Of a stretch of 64,000 nt of DNA, positions 45,164-54,348 are shown one piece after another (position 1 is the first letter of the stretch; every line of letters starts with the position of its first letter). The stretch comes from an uncultured Rhizobium sp. (GTDB taxonomy: Bacteria; Pseudomonadota; Alphaproteobacteria; Rhizobiales; Rhizobiaceae). The position numbers were made by a program, and so were the translations under genes. Location of the stretch: assembly GCA_945952415.1 (NCBI GenBank), contig CAMFIF010000016.1:29477-93476 (forward strand), in the 5' to 3' direction. The notes under the pieces are model-generated. The model was not told where the DNA came from. It saw nothing but the letters and a program-made list of their open reading frames with translations, and made no database searches.

Positions 45164-46312
45164 ATGCTGACCCGAACGCCTCCCGCCGCCACCCTTCACG
45201 GGAGCCAGTCCGAAGCCCAGCGCCTGCGCGATCCCCGGCTCGATTTCTTCCGGGGGCTGGCGCTGTTCATCATCCTGATTGCCCATGTGCCTTTCGACGA
45301 ATGGGCGCTCTTCATCCCCGCGCGGTTCGGCTTTTCCGATGCGACCGAGATCTTCGTCTTCCTGTCCGGCATGGCTTCGGCGCTCGCCTTCGGGCGGCTT
45401 TTCGACCGGCACGGCCTTCTGATGGTCTCGGCGCGGATCGGCTTTCGCATCTGGCAGATCTATTGGGCCCATATCGGCCTCTTCGTGGCAACCGCGGCGC
45501 TGATGGTCGTGTCCGGCACGCGGCCCGACGGCAATAGCTATGTCACCGCCCTCAATCTGGAGCCGTTTTTCCAGGATCCCGCAAACCTGCTCCCCCGGCT
45601 GATGCTGCTTTCTTATGTACCGAATTTCTTCGATATCCTGCCCATGTATATGGTCCTGCTGGCGCTTATTCCCGTCATGCTCTCGGCCGAGCGGCTTCAT
45701 GCAACCCTGCCCTTCCTCCTGATGGGCGGGCTATGGCTGGCCACGCAGTCTGGCGCGACGCATCTTCCCGCCGAGCCCTGGTCCAGCCGGCCCTGGTTCT
45801 TCAATCCCTTCGGATGGCAGCTTCTGTTCTTTGCCGGCTTCTATCTGAAGCGCCGGCCGCTTGCCGCGCTGCCTGCCGGCCGCGGACCGGTCCTGCTTTC
45901 GCTTGCCGTGCTTCTGCTCGCCGTGCCCTTTTCCTGGCATCCGCTCCTTGAACGATACCCTGCCCTTCAGGCTTCGGCCGATGCGCTTCTGCCTTTGACC
46001 GACAAGACCGCCTTTGGAATTCTCCGCTTCGTGCATTTCCTGGCACTTGCCTATCTTGCGACCCGGCTCGTCGGGAATCGCGGCGAACGACTTGGCGGCT
46101 TCCTGGCCGATCTTCTCCAGAAAGTGGGCAAGCAATCTCTCGCCGTTTTTGTTTTCAGCATGTTTTTGGCCCAGATCATGGGTGTCGCGCTCGATCTTAC
46201 CGATCGCGGCCTGATCGCGACCCTCGCGATCAATCTTGCGGGCTTCGCTGCGCTTGTTCTTTCGGCCGATATTGCTGCCTGGTTCAAGGCGACGCCCTGG
46301 AAGCAGGGCTGA
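45164..46312 (+). CDS. OpgC-like integral membrane protein
   Basis: 382 aa with about ten hydrophobic segments. The opening LRDPRLDFFRGLALFIILIAHVP and FVFLSGMASALAFGRLFDRHG match OpgC-domain proteins, which in E. coli succinylate periplasmic glucans. Rhizobial relatives often serve glucan or surface-polysaccharide modification, but this is not demonstrated from sequence. Monocistronic; no ribosome site is obvious before the ATG. Confidence 0.8.
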   Translation: MLTRTPPAATLHGSQSEAQRLRDPRLDFFRGLALFIILIAHVPFDEWALFIPARFGFSDATEIFVFLSGMASALAFGRLFDRHGLLMVSARIGFRIWQIYWAHIGLFVATAALMVVSGTRPDGNSYVTALNLEPFFQDPANLLPRLMLLSYVPNFFDILPMYMVLLALIPVMLSAERLHATLPFLLMGGLWLATQSGATHLPAEPWSSRPWFFNPFGWQLLFFAGFYLKRRPLAALPAGRGPVLLSLAVLLLAVPFSWHPLLERYPALQASADALLPLTDKTAFGILRFVHFLALAYLATRLVGNRGERLGGFLADLLQKVGKQSLAVFVFSMFLAQIMGVALDLTDRGLIATLAINLAGFAALVLSADIAAWFKATPWKQG

Positions 46313-46382
46313 GATCCATTCAGGAACCTTTCGGCATCCGGCCGGTTTCCCCCTCCTAAGGACCAATCCGAAGGAGCCCGCC

Positions 46383-46697
46383 ATGCCGAGAGGTGACAAA
46401 TCCGCCTATACGGACAAGCAGAAGCGCAAGGCCGCCCATATCGAGGAAGGCTATGAAAAGCGCGGCCTTTCCGAAGCAGAAGCCGAACGCCGCGCCTGGG
46501 CGACGGTGAACAAGGAAAGCGGTGGCGGCAACAGATCCGGCTCCGGCCGCGGCAAGCCGGACACCCATGTTTCAGCGAAAGAGGGCGGCGAGAAGGGTGG
46601 CAAGGTCGCAGCCTCCCGCCCGGCCTCTGAGCGCTCCGCCTCTGCCAAGAAGGCGGCGGCCACCCGCAAGCGCAACGCCGAACACCACGCACACTGA
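46383..46697 (+). CDS. Small basic hydrophilic protein (rhizobial stress/plasmid-stabilisation-type)
   Basis: 104 aa, highly charged and low in hydrophobics: N-terminal YTDKQKRKAAHIEEGYEKRG, middle EAERRAWATVNKES, glycine-serine and lysine-rich C-terminal half. GGAG precedes the ATG. This type is common in Rhizobiaceae and is loosely annotated as plasmid stabilisation protein, with no proven function. It is followed by another small hydrophilic protein and an SDR, a grouping often linked to stress. Confidence 0.75.
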   Translation: MPRGDKSAYTDKQKRKAAHIEEGYEKRGLSEAEAERRAWATVNKESGGGNRSGSGRGKPDTHVSAKEGGEKGGKVAASRPASERSASAKKAAATRKRNAEHHAH

Positions 46698-46722
46698 CCA
46701 CAGACCGGTGAAAGGATCCATC

Positions 46723-46932
46723 ATGAACAGCACCCAGGGTGCGGGGAAATCCCGCATTGAAAAGGATGCAGAAGGCCAGTTCGCCAAGAGCCAGGGCGAC
46801 CGGAAGAGTTCCGGGGTTGCCGCTGCAAAGCCGACCGTTCTCACCCCACGTGGATCGGAAGATTCCACCATTCACCGCCTGCCGCCCGGCGACAAGAAGC
46901 CCGGCGGTGTCGAATGGGATCCGCAATTCTGA
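46723..46932 (+). CDS. Small hydrophilic protein of unknown function
   Basis: 69 aa, polar, with no membrane or signal segment: it has KSRIEKDAEGQFAKSQGDRK, then a proline/glycine-rich tail that ends GGVEWDPQF. AAAGGA precedes the ATG at 46723. It lies between the basic 104-aa protein and the SDR on the same strand, so co-expression is likely. I do not recognise a family. Confidence 0.7.
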   Translation: MNSTQGAGKSRIEKDAEGQFAKSQGDRKSSGVAAAKPTVLTPRGSEDSTIHRLPPGDKKPGGVEWDPQF

Positions 46933-46957
46933 TCATCCGCCTGAGGAGACCACTTCG

Positions 46958-47815
46958 ATGACCGATAGACCCACCCCGCCCTTCCCCGCGGAAAAGCAGC
47001 CCATGCCCGGCAAAACGGAGGATATGTCGCCAAGGCCCGATCATGGTGAAAGCTCCTACAAGGGATCGGGACGGCTTGCGGGAAAGCGGGCCGTCATCAC
47101 CGGTGCCGATAGCGGGATTGGGCGGGCCGTGGCGCTCGCTTTTGCCCGCGAGGGCGCCGACATCATCATTTCCTATCTCAACGAGCATCAGGATGCGATG
47201 GAGACCAAGCGGCTGGTGGAAGAAGCCGGCCGGCTTGCCCTCCTGATAGAGGGGGACATCCAGACTGCGAGCCATTGCCGGGCCATCATCGAACGGGCCG
47301 TCAATGATCTGGGCGGCATCGATATCCTTGTGAACAATGCGGCCCATCAGGCAAGCTTCAAGGACATCGGCGAGATCAGCGACGAGGAATGGGAACTGAC
47401 CTTCCGTGTCAATATCCATGCCATGTTCTATCTGGTCAAAGCCGCCGTGCCGCACATGAAGCCGGGCTCCTCGATCATCAATACGGCGTCGATCAATTCC
47501 GACAAGCCCAATCCCACACTGCTTGCCTATGCAACGACCAAGGGAGCGATCCAGAACTTTACCGCAGGCCTTGCGCAGATGCTGGCGGAGAAGGGCATCC
47601 GCGCCAATTGCGTGGCGCCGGGACCGGTCTGGACCCCTCTCATCCCCTCCACCCTGCCGGAGGAGAGCGTCAAGAATTTCGGCAAGCAGGTGCCGATGAA
47701 GCGACCGGCACAGCCGGCTGAACTCGCGACCGCCTATGTGATGCTTGCCGATCCCTTATCCAGCTATGTATCCGGGGCGACCATTGCCGTGACCGGCGGC
47801 CAGCCCATCCTCTGA
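46958..47815 (+). CDS. Short-chain dehydrogenase (YghA-like)
   Basis: 285 aa SDR with an extra N-terminal tail of about 35 residues rich in proline (QPMPGKTEDMSPRPDHGESS), a mark of the YghA group. Cofactor motif TGADSGIG, NNAA in place of NNAG, catalytic Ser in NTASIN and Tyr/Lys in YATTK are visible, closing with VTGGQPIL. Members are linked to osmotic or oxidative stress. It follows two small stress-type proteins, matching a common rhizobial gene set. Confidence 0.88.
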   Translation: MTDRPTPPFPAEKQPMPGKTEDMSPRPDHGESSYKGSGRLAGKRAVITGADSGIGRAVALAFAREGADIIISYLNEHQDAMETKRLVEEAGRLALLIEGDIQTASHCRAIIERAVNDLGGIDILVNNAAHQASFKDIGEISDEEWELTFRVNIHAMFYLVKAAVPHMKPGSSIINTASINSDKPNPTLLAYATTKGAIQNFTAGLAQMLAEKGIRANCVAPGPVWTPLIPSTLPEESVKNFGKQVPMKRPAQPAELATAYVMLADPLSSYVSGATIAVTGGQPIL

Positions 47816-47830
47816 GAAAGACTTCCCGGG

Positions 47831-49447
47831 CTAGTCGCCCGGCAGCATGGCTTTCAGCGTTTCCAGGCGGTCGGCATCAGCCGGCCGCTTGTCGGTTCTT
47901 AGCCTCGCGATACGCGGAAAGCGCATGGCAACGCCCGACTTGTGACGGTTGGAGCGGTTGAGCCCCTCGAATGCCACTTCCACAACGAAGCCTTCCTCTT
48001 TCGTCGCCTTCAACACCCGGACGGGGCCGAAGCGATCGACCGTGTTGTTGCGCACGAAACGGTCCAGCACCTTCAGCTCCTCGTCGGTAAAGCCGAAATA
48101 GGCCTTGCCGACAGGCACGAGCTGGTCTCCGTCCGACCCTTCAGTCCAGACCCCGAAGGTAAAATCCGAATAGAAGCTCGAACGCTTGCCATGGCCACGC
48201 TGGGCATAGATCAGCACCGCGTCGATATTGTGGGGATCGCGCTTCCACTTGAACCAGGGGCCTTTCAGACGCCCTGCCTGATAGGGGCTGTCGAGCTTCT
48301 TCAGCATCACCCCTTCGATGACGGGATCGGGCGGCGCGCTGCGCAGCCGGTCGAGCTCGTCCCACGTGCGGAAGTTTACAAGCGGCGAGAGATCGAAGCG
48401 GAAGGGATCGGCCGCACCGATGACCTCCTGCAGCGCCTGACGCCGTTCCAGGAAAGGCGCGGGGCGCATGTCTTCATCGCTCTGAAACAGCAGGTCATAG
48501 GCGCGGACGAAGGCTGGAAACTCCTCCATGGTGCGTGCAGTGACGCCCTTGCGGTTCAGCCGCTGCTGAAGGTCGGAGAAGGGACGGGCGGAGCCGTTCG
48601 AGCGGAAAGTGCCGCCCACCAGAAGCTCGCCGTCGACGGTGCCTTCGAAAGTGATGGCATCGAGCACGTCGGGAAAGCTCGCCGAGATATCCTCCCCGCT
48701 TCGCGAAAAGATGCGGGCGAGCGAGCCCTTCCTCGTCAGCTGGATCCGGATGCCGTCCCATTTCCATTCGGCGGCATAATGGGAGGGATCGAGATCGTCG
48801 AGATCGCCCTCCTCCACCGGATTGGCGAGCATGACGGGATGGAAAATGGCAGGGCTTTTCAGCTCCGGCCGGTCAGCGCGTCCCTCGATCCAGTCGAACA
48901 GCGAGCGGTAGGGTGGGGAAAGCCCGTGCCAGAGCGCCTCGATCTCGTTTGCATCCCGCTCACCGAGCGCTGCCAGCGCCTGCACCGCAAGCCGCTTCGA
49001 TACGCCAACACGCATTGCCCCGGTGGCAAGCTTCAGGAAGGCATAGCGCCCGGAGGGATCGAGCGCGTTCAGGAGATCGCGCACGAGGCCGCGCACCGCC
49101 GTTCGCCCCGCGCCGTTCAGGCTTTCGATCACGCTGCCGAGCGAGGGCTCGGAGGGGCGCTCAGAGGCCTCCTGTTCATTGTCCCAGACCAGCGAAATGG
49201 TTTCGGCGAGGTCGCCCACGTAATCATAGGAATAGCGGAAAAGCACTTCGTCCATGCGCTCAAGCACCAGTTCGCGCAGCATCTTGGGCTTCACATGCGG
49301 TACATCGAGCGTGCCGGCAATGGCAGCGAGCGCATAGCCCCGATCCGGATCGGGAACGGTGCGGAAGTAATCCGTCAACAGCTTCAGCTTGGCATTCCGG
49401 CCCGGGGTCAGAACCAGGCGGTCGAGAAGGGTGGAGAAGGCTTTCAT
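47831..49447 (-). CDS. ATP-dependent DNA ligase (repair type)
   Basis: 538 aa. The adenylation lysine is Lys229 in EWKWDGIRIQL (KxDG motif I), followed by FSRSGEDIS (III), TVDGELLVG (IV), EGVMLKKLDSPYQAGR (V) and FKWKRDP (Va/VI region); an N-terminal DNA-binding domain of ~200 residues precedes. This is the bacterial ligase usually encoded with an exonuclease, an Lhr-type helicase and a phosphoesterase in a DNA-damage response set. Its start overlaps the stop of the exonuclease (ATGA). The helicase and phosphoesterase are not in the window. Confidence 0.93.
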   Translation of the reverse strand: MKAFSTLLDRLVLTPGRNAKLKLLTDYFRTVPDPDRGYALAAIAGTLDVPHVKPKMLRELVLERMDEVLFRYSYDYVGDLAETISLVWDNEQEASERPSEPSLGSVIESLNGAGRTAVRGLVRDLLNALDPSGRYAFLKLATGAMRVGVSKRLAVQALAALGERDANEIEALWHGLSPPYRSLFDWIEGRADRPELKSPAIFHPVMLANPVEEGDLDDLDPSHYAAEWKWDGIRIQLTRKGSLARIFSRSGEDISASFPDVLDAITFEGTVDGELLVGGTFRSNGSARPFSDLQQRLNRKGVTARTMEEFPAFVRAYDLLFQSDEDMRPAPFLERRQALQEVIGAADPFRFDLSPLVNFRTWDELDRLRSAPPDPVIEGVMLKKLDSPYQAGRLKGPWFKWKRDPHNIDAVLIYAQRGHGKRSSFYSDFTFGVWTEGSDGDQLVPVGKAYFGFTDEELKVLDRFVRNNTVDRFGPVRVLKATKEEGFVVEVAFEGLNRSNRHKSGVAMRFPRIARLRTDKRPADADRLETLKAMLPGD

Positions 49448-50451
49448 GCATCGCCCTCGTCTTCATAGCCGACAAGATGCAGGGGACGGGCTGCGATACC
49501 CTGCAGCTCGCACCAGCGCACCAGCGCCTCTTCCCGTCCATGAGTGACCCAGACCTCGCCAGGCATGATCTCGCGGATCGTCGCCGTCAGCTCCGGCCAG
49601 TCGCAATGGTCGGAAATGACCAGCGGCAGCTCCACGCCGCGCTGGCGGGCGCGCTGGCGCACCATCATCCAGCCCGACGCAAAGGCCGGCAGCGGATCGG
49701 CAAAGCGGCGCATCCAGACACCGGAAAAGGCAGACGGCGGGCCGACCACCACGGCACCGCGAAAATCGGCCTTCTCCTCTTCCACCGCCACCTTGAGTTC
49801 GCCGAGATCGATCCCTTCCGCCTGATAGAATTCGCAGAGCCGGACGAGAGCACCATGCATATAGATGGGCCTTTCATACCCCGCCTGCCGGAGGAGCGCG
49901 ATGACGCGCTGCGCCTTGCCGAGAGCATAGGCGCCGACGAAGTGGGTGCGATCCGGAAACTGGGCGAGCGAGGCAAGAAGCTTGCCTATTTCGGCAAGCG
50001 GATCGGGATGGTGAAAGACCGGAAGGCCGAAAGTGGCTTCGGTGATGAAGACATCGCAAGGAACCGGCTCGAAGGGCGCACAGGTGGGATCAAGGCTGCG
50101 CTTGTAGTCGCCCGAGGCGACGATGCGGGTGCCGGCATGTTCGACGCGGATCTGGCAGGAGCCGAGGACGTGGCCCGCCGGATGAAAGGACACCCGCACA
50201 CCGCCGATCTCCACCGTTTCGCCTGCTGTTGCTACCTGCTCCGTGCGGCAGAAGCCTTCCCCCATCCGGATCCGCATGATCTCGAGCGTCTCGCGCGAGG
50301 CGAGCACCGCGCCATGGCCGGAGCGGGCGTGATCGGAATGGCCATGGGTGATCAGCGCCCGCTCGACGGGCTGCACGGGATCGATGTGAAAATTGCCGAC
50401 CGGGCAATAAAGGCCTTCAGGCGTGGGATAGAGCAGAGTGTCCGGGTTCAT
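49444..50451 (-). CDS. Ligase-associated DNA damage response exonuclease (metallo-beta-lactamase fold)
   Basis: 335 aa. The metal site HGHSDH is at 36-41, with further ligands in FHPAGHVLGS and VISDHCDW, then the beta-CASP-type region. Proteins of this type are single-strand DNA exonucleases or endonucleases coupled to LigB-like ligase. Translationally coupled to the ligase. Transcribed from a promoter before 50451, just after the lacI-type gene, from which it is separated by 43 bases. Confidence 0.92.
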   Translation of the reverse strand: MNPDTLLYPTPEGLYCPVGNFHIDPVQPVERALITHGHSDHARSGHGAVLASRETLEIMRIRMGEGFCRTEQVATAGETVEIGGVRVSFHPAGHVLGSCQIRVEHAGTRIVASGDYKRSLDPTCAPFEPVPCDVFITEATFGLPVFHHPDPLAEIGKLLASLAQFPDRTHFVGAYALGKAQRVIALLRQAGYERPIYMHGALVRLCEFYQAEGIDLGELKVAVEEEKADFRGAVVVGPPSAFSGVWMRRFADPLPAFASGWMMVRQRARQRGVELPLVISDHCDWPELTATIREIMPGEVWVTHGREEALVRWCELQGIAARPLHLVGYEDEGDA

Positions 50452-50494
50452 GCCCTAGACATAGCGGCTTTTCGCGCGCTTGCCAGTGGCGCTC

Positions 50495-51520
50495 TCAGAG
50501 CAGGCGCTGCCGCGGTGCGCCGACAGAGCTTCGCACCACGAGATCCGGCACGACGAGGATTTCCTTCTCCTCGGCAACGGCCCCGCCGAGGCGCTCGATC
50601 AGGAGGGCCATGGCCTGCCTCCCGATGATGCTGCGCGGCTGGCGAATGGTGGTGAGCGGCGGGTTGGTGAAACTCGCCTGCGGGATATCGTCGAAACCCG
50701 TGACCGAGAAATCGCGCGGCACCTGGTAGCCGCGCGCCGACAGCGCCAGCATGGCACCGACCGCCGTCTGGTCGTTGACGCACATGAAGGCGGTGGGCAG
50801 CATGTCGCGCATGAAGAGCAATTCGACGGCGGCGCGCCCGCTTTCCACCGTGCCGTCGCCATCGAGGATCAGGTGCTTTTCAGGCGAAATGCCGAATTCG
50901 CTCATGCCCGCCACATAGCCCTCGCGGCGGCGCTGATAGGCCAGCCGCGTGCGGTTTTCGCCGATGAAGGCAATGGAGCGATGGCCGGCGGAGAGGAGAT
51001 GATCCACGGTCTTGCGCGCGCCCATCAGATCGTCGACGCCGACATAGGGAATGCCGCCGTTGAAGATCGGTTCGAAGACGCCAACGGTCGGGGGCAGCTG
51101 GGTGGTGGCCGCCTGATGGCCGAAGGGCAGCGTGCCGGTGAAAAGAATAAGGCCTGCCGCCTGCCCGGAGTTCAGGAATTTCAGATATTCCATGCCGCGC
51201 AGAGGCTCGTTCTGGGTGTGGCCTATGAGGATGCCGTAGCCATGCGCGCGCGCCTCGTTCTCGAGCCCCATCAGGATATGGGAGAAATTCGGATCGCCGA
51301 TATCGGGCGCAACGACCAGGATCATGTTGGAGCGACCGAGCCGCAGGCCGCGCGCCATGGCATTGGTCGTGTAGCCGGTGATGGCGATCGCCTGATGCAC
51401 CTTCTGGCGCGTCGACTGGGACACTTTCTCCGGTGTGTGAATGGCACGGCTGACCGTGGCAATGGACACCTGCGCCAAACGGGCGACGTCCTCGATCGTT
51501 GCGGTAACCGGTTGAGACAC
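50495..51520 (-). CDS. LacI-family transcriptional repressor
   Basis: 341 aa. HTH at the N-terminus: TIEDVARLAQVSIATVSRAI, the hinge helix region around ARGLRLGRSN, and a periplasmic-binding-protein-like core with PDIGDPNFSHILMGLENEA, FIGENRT, and FDDIPQASFTNPPLTTI. Divergent from a sugar ABC importer, before which two LacI-type palindromes lie. It is expected to repress that importer until the substrate or a derivative binds. Confidence 0.92.
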   Translation of the reverse strand: MSQPVTATIEDVARLAQVSIATVSRAIHTPEKVSQSTRQKVHQAIAITGYTTNAMARGLRLGRSNMILVVAPDIGDPNFSHILMGLENEARAHGYGILIGHTQNEPLRGMEYLKFLNSGQAAGLILFTGTLPFGHQAATTQLPPTVGVFEPIFNGGIPYVGVDDLMGARKTVDHLLSAGHRSIAFIGENRTRLAYQRRREGYVAGMSEFGISPEKHLILDGDGTVESGRAAVELLFMRDMLPTAFMCVNDQTAVGAMLALSARGYQVPRDFSVTGFDDIPQASFTNPPLTTIRQPRSIIGRQAMALLIERLGGAVAEEKEILVVPDLVVRSSVGAPRQRLL

Positions 51521-51616
51521 TGCGGATAGGTCCTGAGATGCTAATGGACGGGGACCATATACAGCCTTGGGCCCCGTGAAAAGCCGACTTCCGGCGATAT
51601 CCTTGATTTTGCATCA

Positions 51617-51653
51617 ATGTAAACCTTTACATGTCGGATGTAAAGGTTTACAT
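51617..51653. promoter_or_regulatory. Double LacI-type operator
   Basis: ATGTAAACCTTTACAT (51617-51632) and ATGTAAAGGTTTACAT (51638-51653) are exact reverse complements of each other; each is itself a palindrome with a 2-base centre. Their centres are 21 bases apart, two helical turns. The pair lies between the divergent LacI and importer genes. Cooperative binding of two LacI dimers is the natural interpretation. Confidence 0.82.
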
Positions 51654-51689
51654 CTTGCCGCAATGGGAAGAGGGGCCCGGGAGGAGAGC

Positions 51690-53228
51690 ATGTCCGAGAC
51701 TGGCGCGGCCGTCATGGCCGCGAGCCGCATCTGCAAATCGTTTTCCGGCGTGCAGGTTCTGTTCAGCGTCGATTTCGAATTGCGGCGCGGCGAGGTTCAC
51801 GCGCTGATGGGCGAGAACGGCGCGGGAAAATCCACGCTGGTGAAGGTTCTGAGCGGTTTCGAAAAGCCGACGTCCGGTCGCATCCTCATGGATGGGCAGG
51901 AAGTGTCCTTCGCCAACAATCGCGCAGCGGAAGCCGCCGGCATCGTCCTCATCCATCAGGAATTCAATCTGGCCGACCATCTGACCGTGTCGGAAAGCAT
52001 GTTCCTCGGCCGCGAGGTGACCCGCTTCGGCATTCTCGACCGGCGCTTCATGCGCAAGGCGACGCGCGACATTCTGGACAGGCTTGGATCCCACATTCAC
52101 GAAGACGCGCTGATTTCTTCTCTGCCGGTCGCCGACAAGCAGATGGTGGAAATTGCCAAGGCGATCAGCCGCGATGCGCGCGTCGTCTTCATGGACGAGC
52201 CGACCGCGGTGCTTTCCCGCGAGGAAACCCGCATTCTGTTCGATCAGGTCCGTCGCCTGCGCGACCAGGGCACCAGCTTCGTCTTCGTATCCCACAAGCT
52301 GGACGAGGTGATGGAGCTTGCCGACCGCGTCACCGTTTTGCGTGACGGCCAGTGGGTGAAGACCGCGCCGGTTTCCGAACTCGATGGCGAGAGCATTGCC
52401 CAGCTGATGGTCGGACGCGAACTGTCCAGCCTCTATCCTGCCAAGCACGAGCCCGACGTGGACGAGGAAATCGCCCTTTCCGTCAGAGATCTTTCCACCG
52501 GCTATGTGAAGGGCGCCAGCTTCGAGATCCGCAAGGGTGAAGTCTTCGGCTTTTCCGGGCTGATCGGCTCCGGCCGAAGCGAATTGATGGAGGCTATCTC
52601 CGGCATCCGAACGCCGGCAAGCGGCGAAGTGCGCATCTATGACCGCCCCTTGAGAAGCGGCGACGTGCGCGCTGCCAACCAGGCGGGCCTTGCCTACATG
52701 ACCAAGGACCGCAAGGGCAAAGGCCTGCTTCTGGGTGAAGGGATGACCGTCAACCTCACCCTGCAATCGCTCGAACGGCATGGAGCCGTCGTCTATCTCG
52801 ATCCGAAGAGCGAGGCGAAGGCGATGGACCGCGCCCGCCGGCGCTTCGATATCCGTGTCCGCGACGGCAATGTGATCGCCGCGCGCATGTCCGGCGGCAA
52901 TCAGCAGAAGCTCCTGCTTGCCAAGGTGATGGAAACCGATCCCAAGATCGTCATCATCGACGAACCGACCCGCGGCATCGACGTGGGCACCAAGCAGCAG
53001 ATCTATCACTTCATTTCGTCGCTGGCGCGCGACGGCTGGTCGATCATCGTCGTCTCCTCGGAAATGCCCGAAATCATCGGGCTCTGCAGCCGGGTGGCGG
53101 TGATGCGCGAGGGCCGGATCGTCGGCGTGCTCGAAGGCGATGAAATCAACGAACAGGAAATCATGCGTTATGCCGCGGGGCTGAAGCGGCGGACCCGGTC
53201 GGAGGAGGCCGGGGCCGTACCGGCCTGA
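51690..53228 (+). CDS. Sugar ABC importer ATP-binding protein (RbsA/MglA-type, two NBDs)
   Basis: 512 aa with two fused nucleotide-binding domains. The first has Walker A GENGAGKST and Walker B VVFMDEPTAVLS; the second has a degenerate P-loop GSGRSE (normal in this family) and the signature MSGGNQQKLLLAKVM, Walker B VIIDEPTRGIDVG. It drives uptake by the downstream permease and binding protein. The ATG at 51690 follows GGGAGGAGAGC. The substrate is likely a pentose, polyol or related sugar. Confidence 0.93.
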   Translation: MSETGAAVMAASRICKSFSGVQVLFSVDFELRRGEVHALMGENGAGKSTLVKVLSGFEKPTSGRILMDGQEVSFANNRAAEAAGIVLIHQEFNLADHLTVSESMFLGREVTRFGILDRRFMRKATRDILDRLGSHIHEDALISSLPVADKQMVEIAKAISRDARVVFMDEPTAVLSREETRILFDQVRRLRDQGTSFVFVSHKLDEVMELADRVTVLRDGQWVKTAPVSELDGESIAQLMVGRELSSLYPAKHEPDVDEEIALSVRDLSTGYVKGASFEIRKGEVFGFSGLIGSGRSELMEAISGIRTPASGEVRIYDRPLRSGDVRAANQAGLAYMTKDRKGKGLLLGEGMTVNLTLQSLERHGAVVYLDPKSEAKAMDRARRRFDIRVRDGNVIAARMSGGNQQKLLLAKVMETDPKIVIIDEPTRGIDVGTKQQIYHFISSLARDGWSIIVVSSEMPEIIGLCSRVAVMREGRIVGVLEGDEINEQEIMRYAAGLKRRTRSEEAGAVPA

Positions 53229-53272
53229 AAGGCGCGTGACACAAGAAAATCGAGGGGGACATAGACCAAGCC

Positions 53273-54280
53273 ATGAGCAATACGGACCTATCTGAGCAGG
53301 CGCGGCCGGCGCGCAGTTTCCGCGACATGGATCTGAGGGCCATCGCACCCTTTGCCGCCCTCGCGCTCCTGCTGGTCGTCGGTGCCCTCGTCAGCCCGAA
53401 CTTCATCAGCATAGCGAACCTCGCCAATGTGGCGACCCGCAGCGCCTTCATCGCGATCATCGCGGTTGGTGCGACCTTCGTCATCTCGGCGGGGGATCTC
53501 GATCTTTCCGTGGGCTCCATGGTCGCCTTCGTGGCCAGCCTGATGATCCTGTTCATGAATTCCGGCGCGATTGCGGATCCGGCGCTGACCATTGCGGCGG
53601 CCGTTGCACTCACCATTCTCGCCGGCGCACTTTGCGGCTTCTTCAACGGGCTGATCACCACGGTCGGCAAGATCGAGCCCTTCATCGCCACGCTCGGCAC
53701 CATGGGCATCTATCGCGGGCTCACCACATGGCTTTCGCAGGGCGGTGCGATCACGCTGAAATCACCCGACATCCAGACCATGGTGCGCCCCGCCTATTTC
53801 GGCAGCGTGCTCGGCATTCCGGTTCCGATCGTGGTTATCCTCGTCGTCACTGCCATTGCAGCCTTTATCCTCTACCGCACGCGCTATGGGCGCCATGTGG
53901 TGGCGGTCGGTTCGAGCAGCGACGTGGCGCGCTATTCGGGCATTGCCGTCAACCGGGTGCGCATGGTGGCCTTCATCATCCAGGGTCTTTGCGTCGCGAT
54001 CACCGTGCTGCTCTATGTGCCGCGCCTCGGCTCGACCTCGGCGACGACGGGCATTCTGTGGGAGCTGCAGGCGATCACCGCCGTGGTGGTCGGAGGCACG
54101 GCGCTGAAAGGCGGGGCGGGCCGCGTCTGGGGCACGATCTGCGGCGCCTTCATTCTGGAGATCGTCGGCAACATCATGCTGCTTTCCAATTTTATCAGCG
54201 AATACCTGATCGGCGCCATTCAGGGCTCGATCATCATCATCGCGATGCTCGTGCAGCGCTCGCTCGTTCGAAAATCGTGA
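53273..54280 (+). CDS. Sugar ABC importer permease (RbsC-like)
   Basis: 335 aa with about ten membrane segments. The RbsC/BPD-transp-2 family marker VISAGDLDLSVGSMVAFVASL and the loop GTMGIYRGLTTW are visible, as is GGTALKGGAGRVWGTICGA near the C-terminus. It forms the homodimeric channel with the two-domain ATPase. Located 44 bases after the ATPase gene. Confidence 0.93.
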   Translation: MSNTDLSEQARPARSFRDMDLRAIAPFAALALLLVVGALVSPNFISIANLANVATRSAFIAIIAVGATFVISAGDLDLSVGSMVAFVASLMILFMNSGAIADPALTIAAAVALTILAGALCGFFNGLITTVGKIEPFIATLGTMGIYRGLTTWLSQGGAITLKSPDIQTMVRPAYFGSVLGIPVPIVVILVVTAIAAFILYRTRYGRHVVAVGSSSDVARYSGIAVNRVRMVAFIIQGLCVAITVLLYVPRLGSTSATTGILWELQAITAVVVGGTALKGGAGRVWGTICGAFILEIVGNIMLLSNFISEYLIGAIQGSIIIIAMLVQRSLVRKS

Positions 54281-54348
54281 GGCCGGTCCGGGAGGCCCGG
54301 CCAGACGTACCGCCCTTAAGGGCGATCAACCCCAGGAGGAGAACACAC

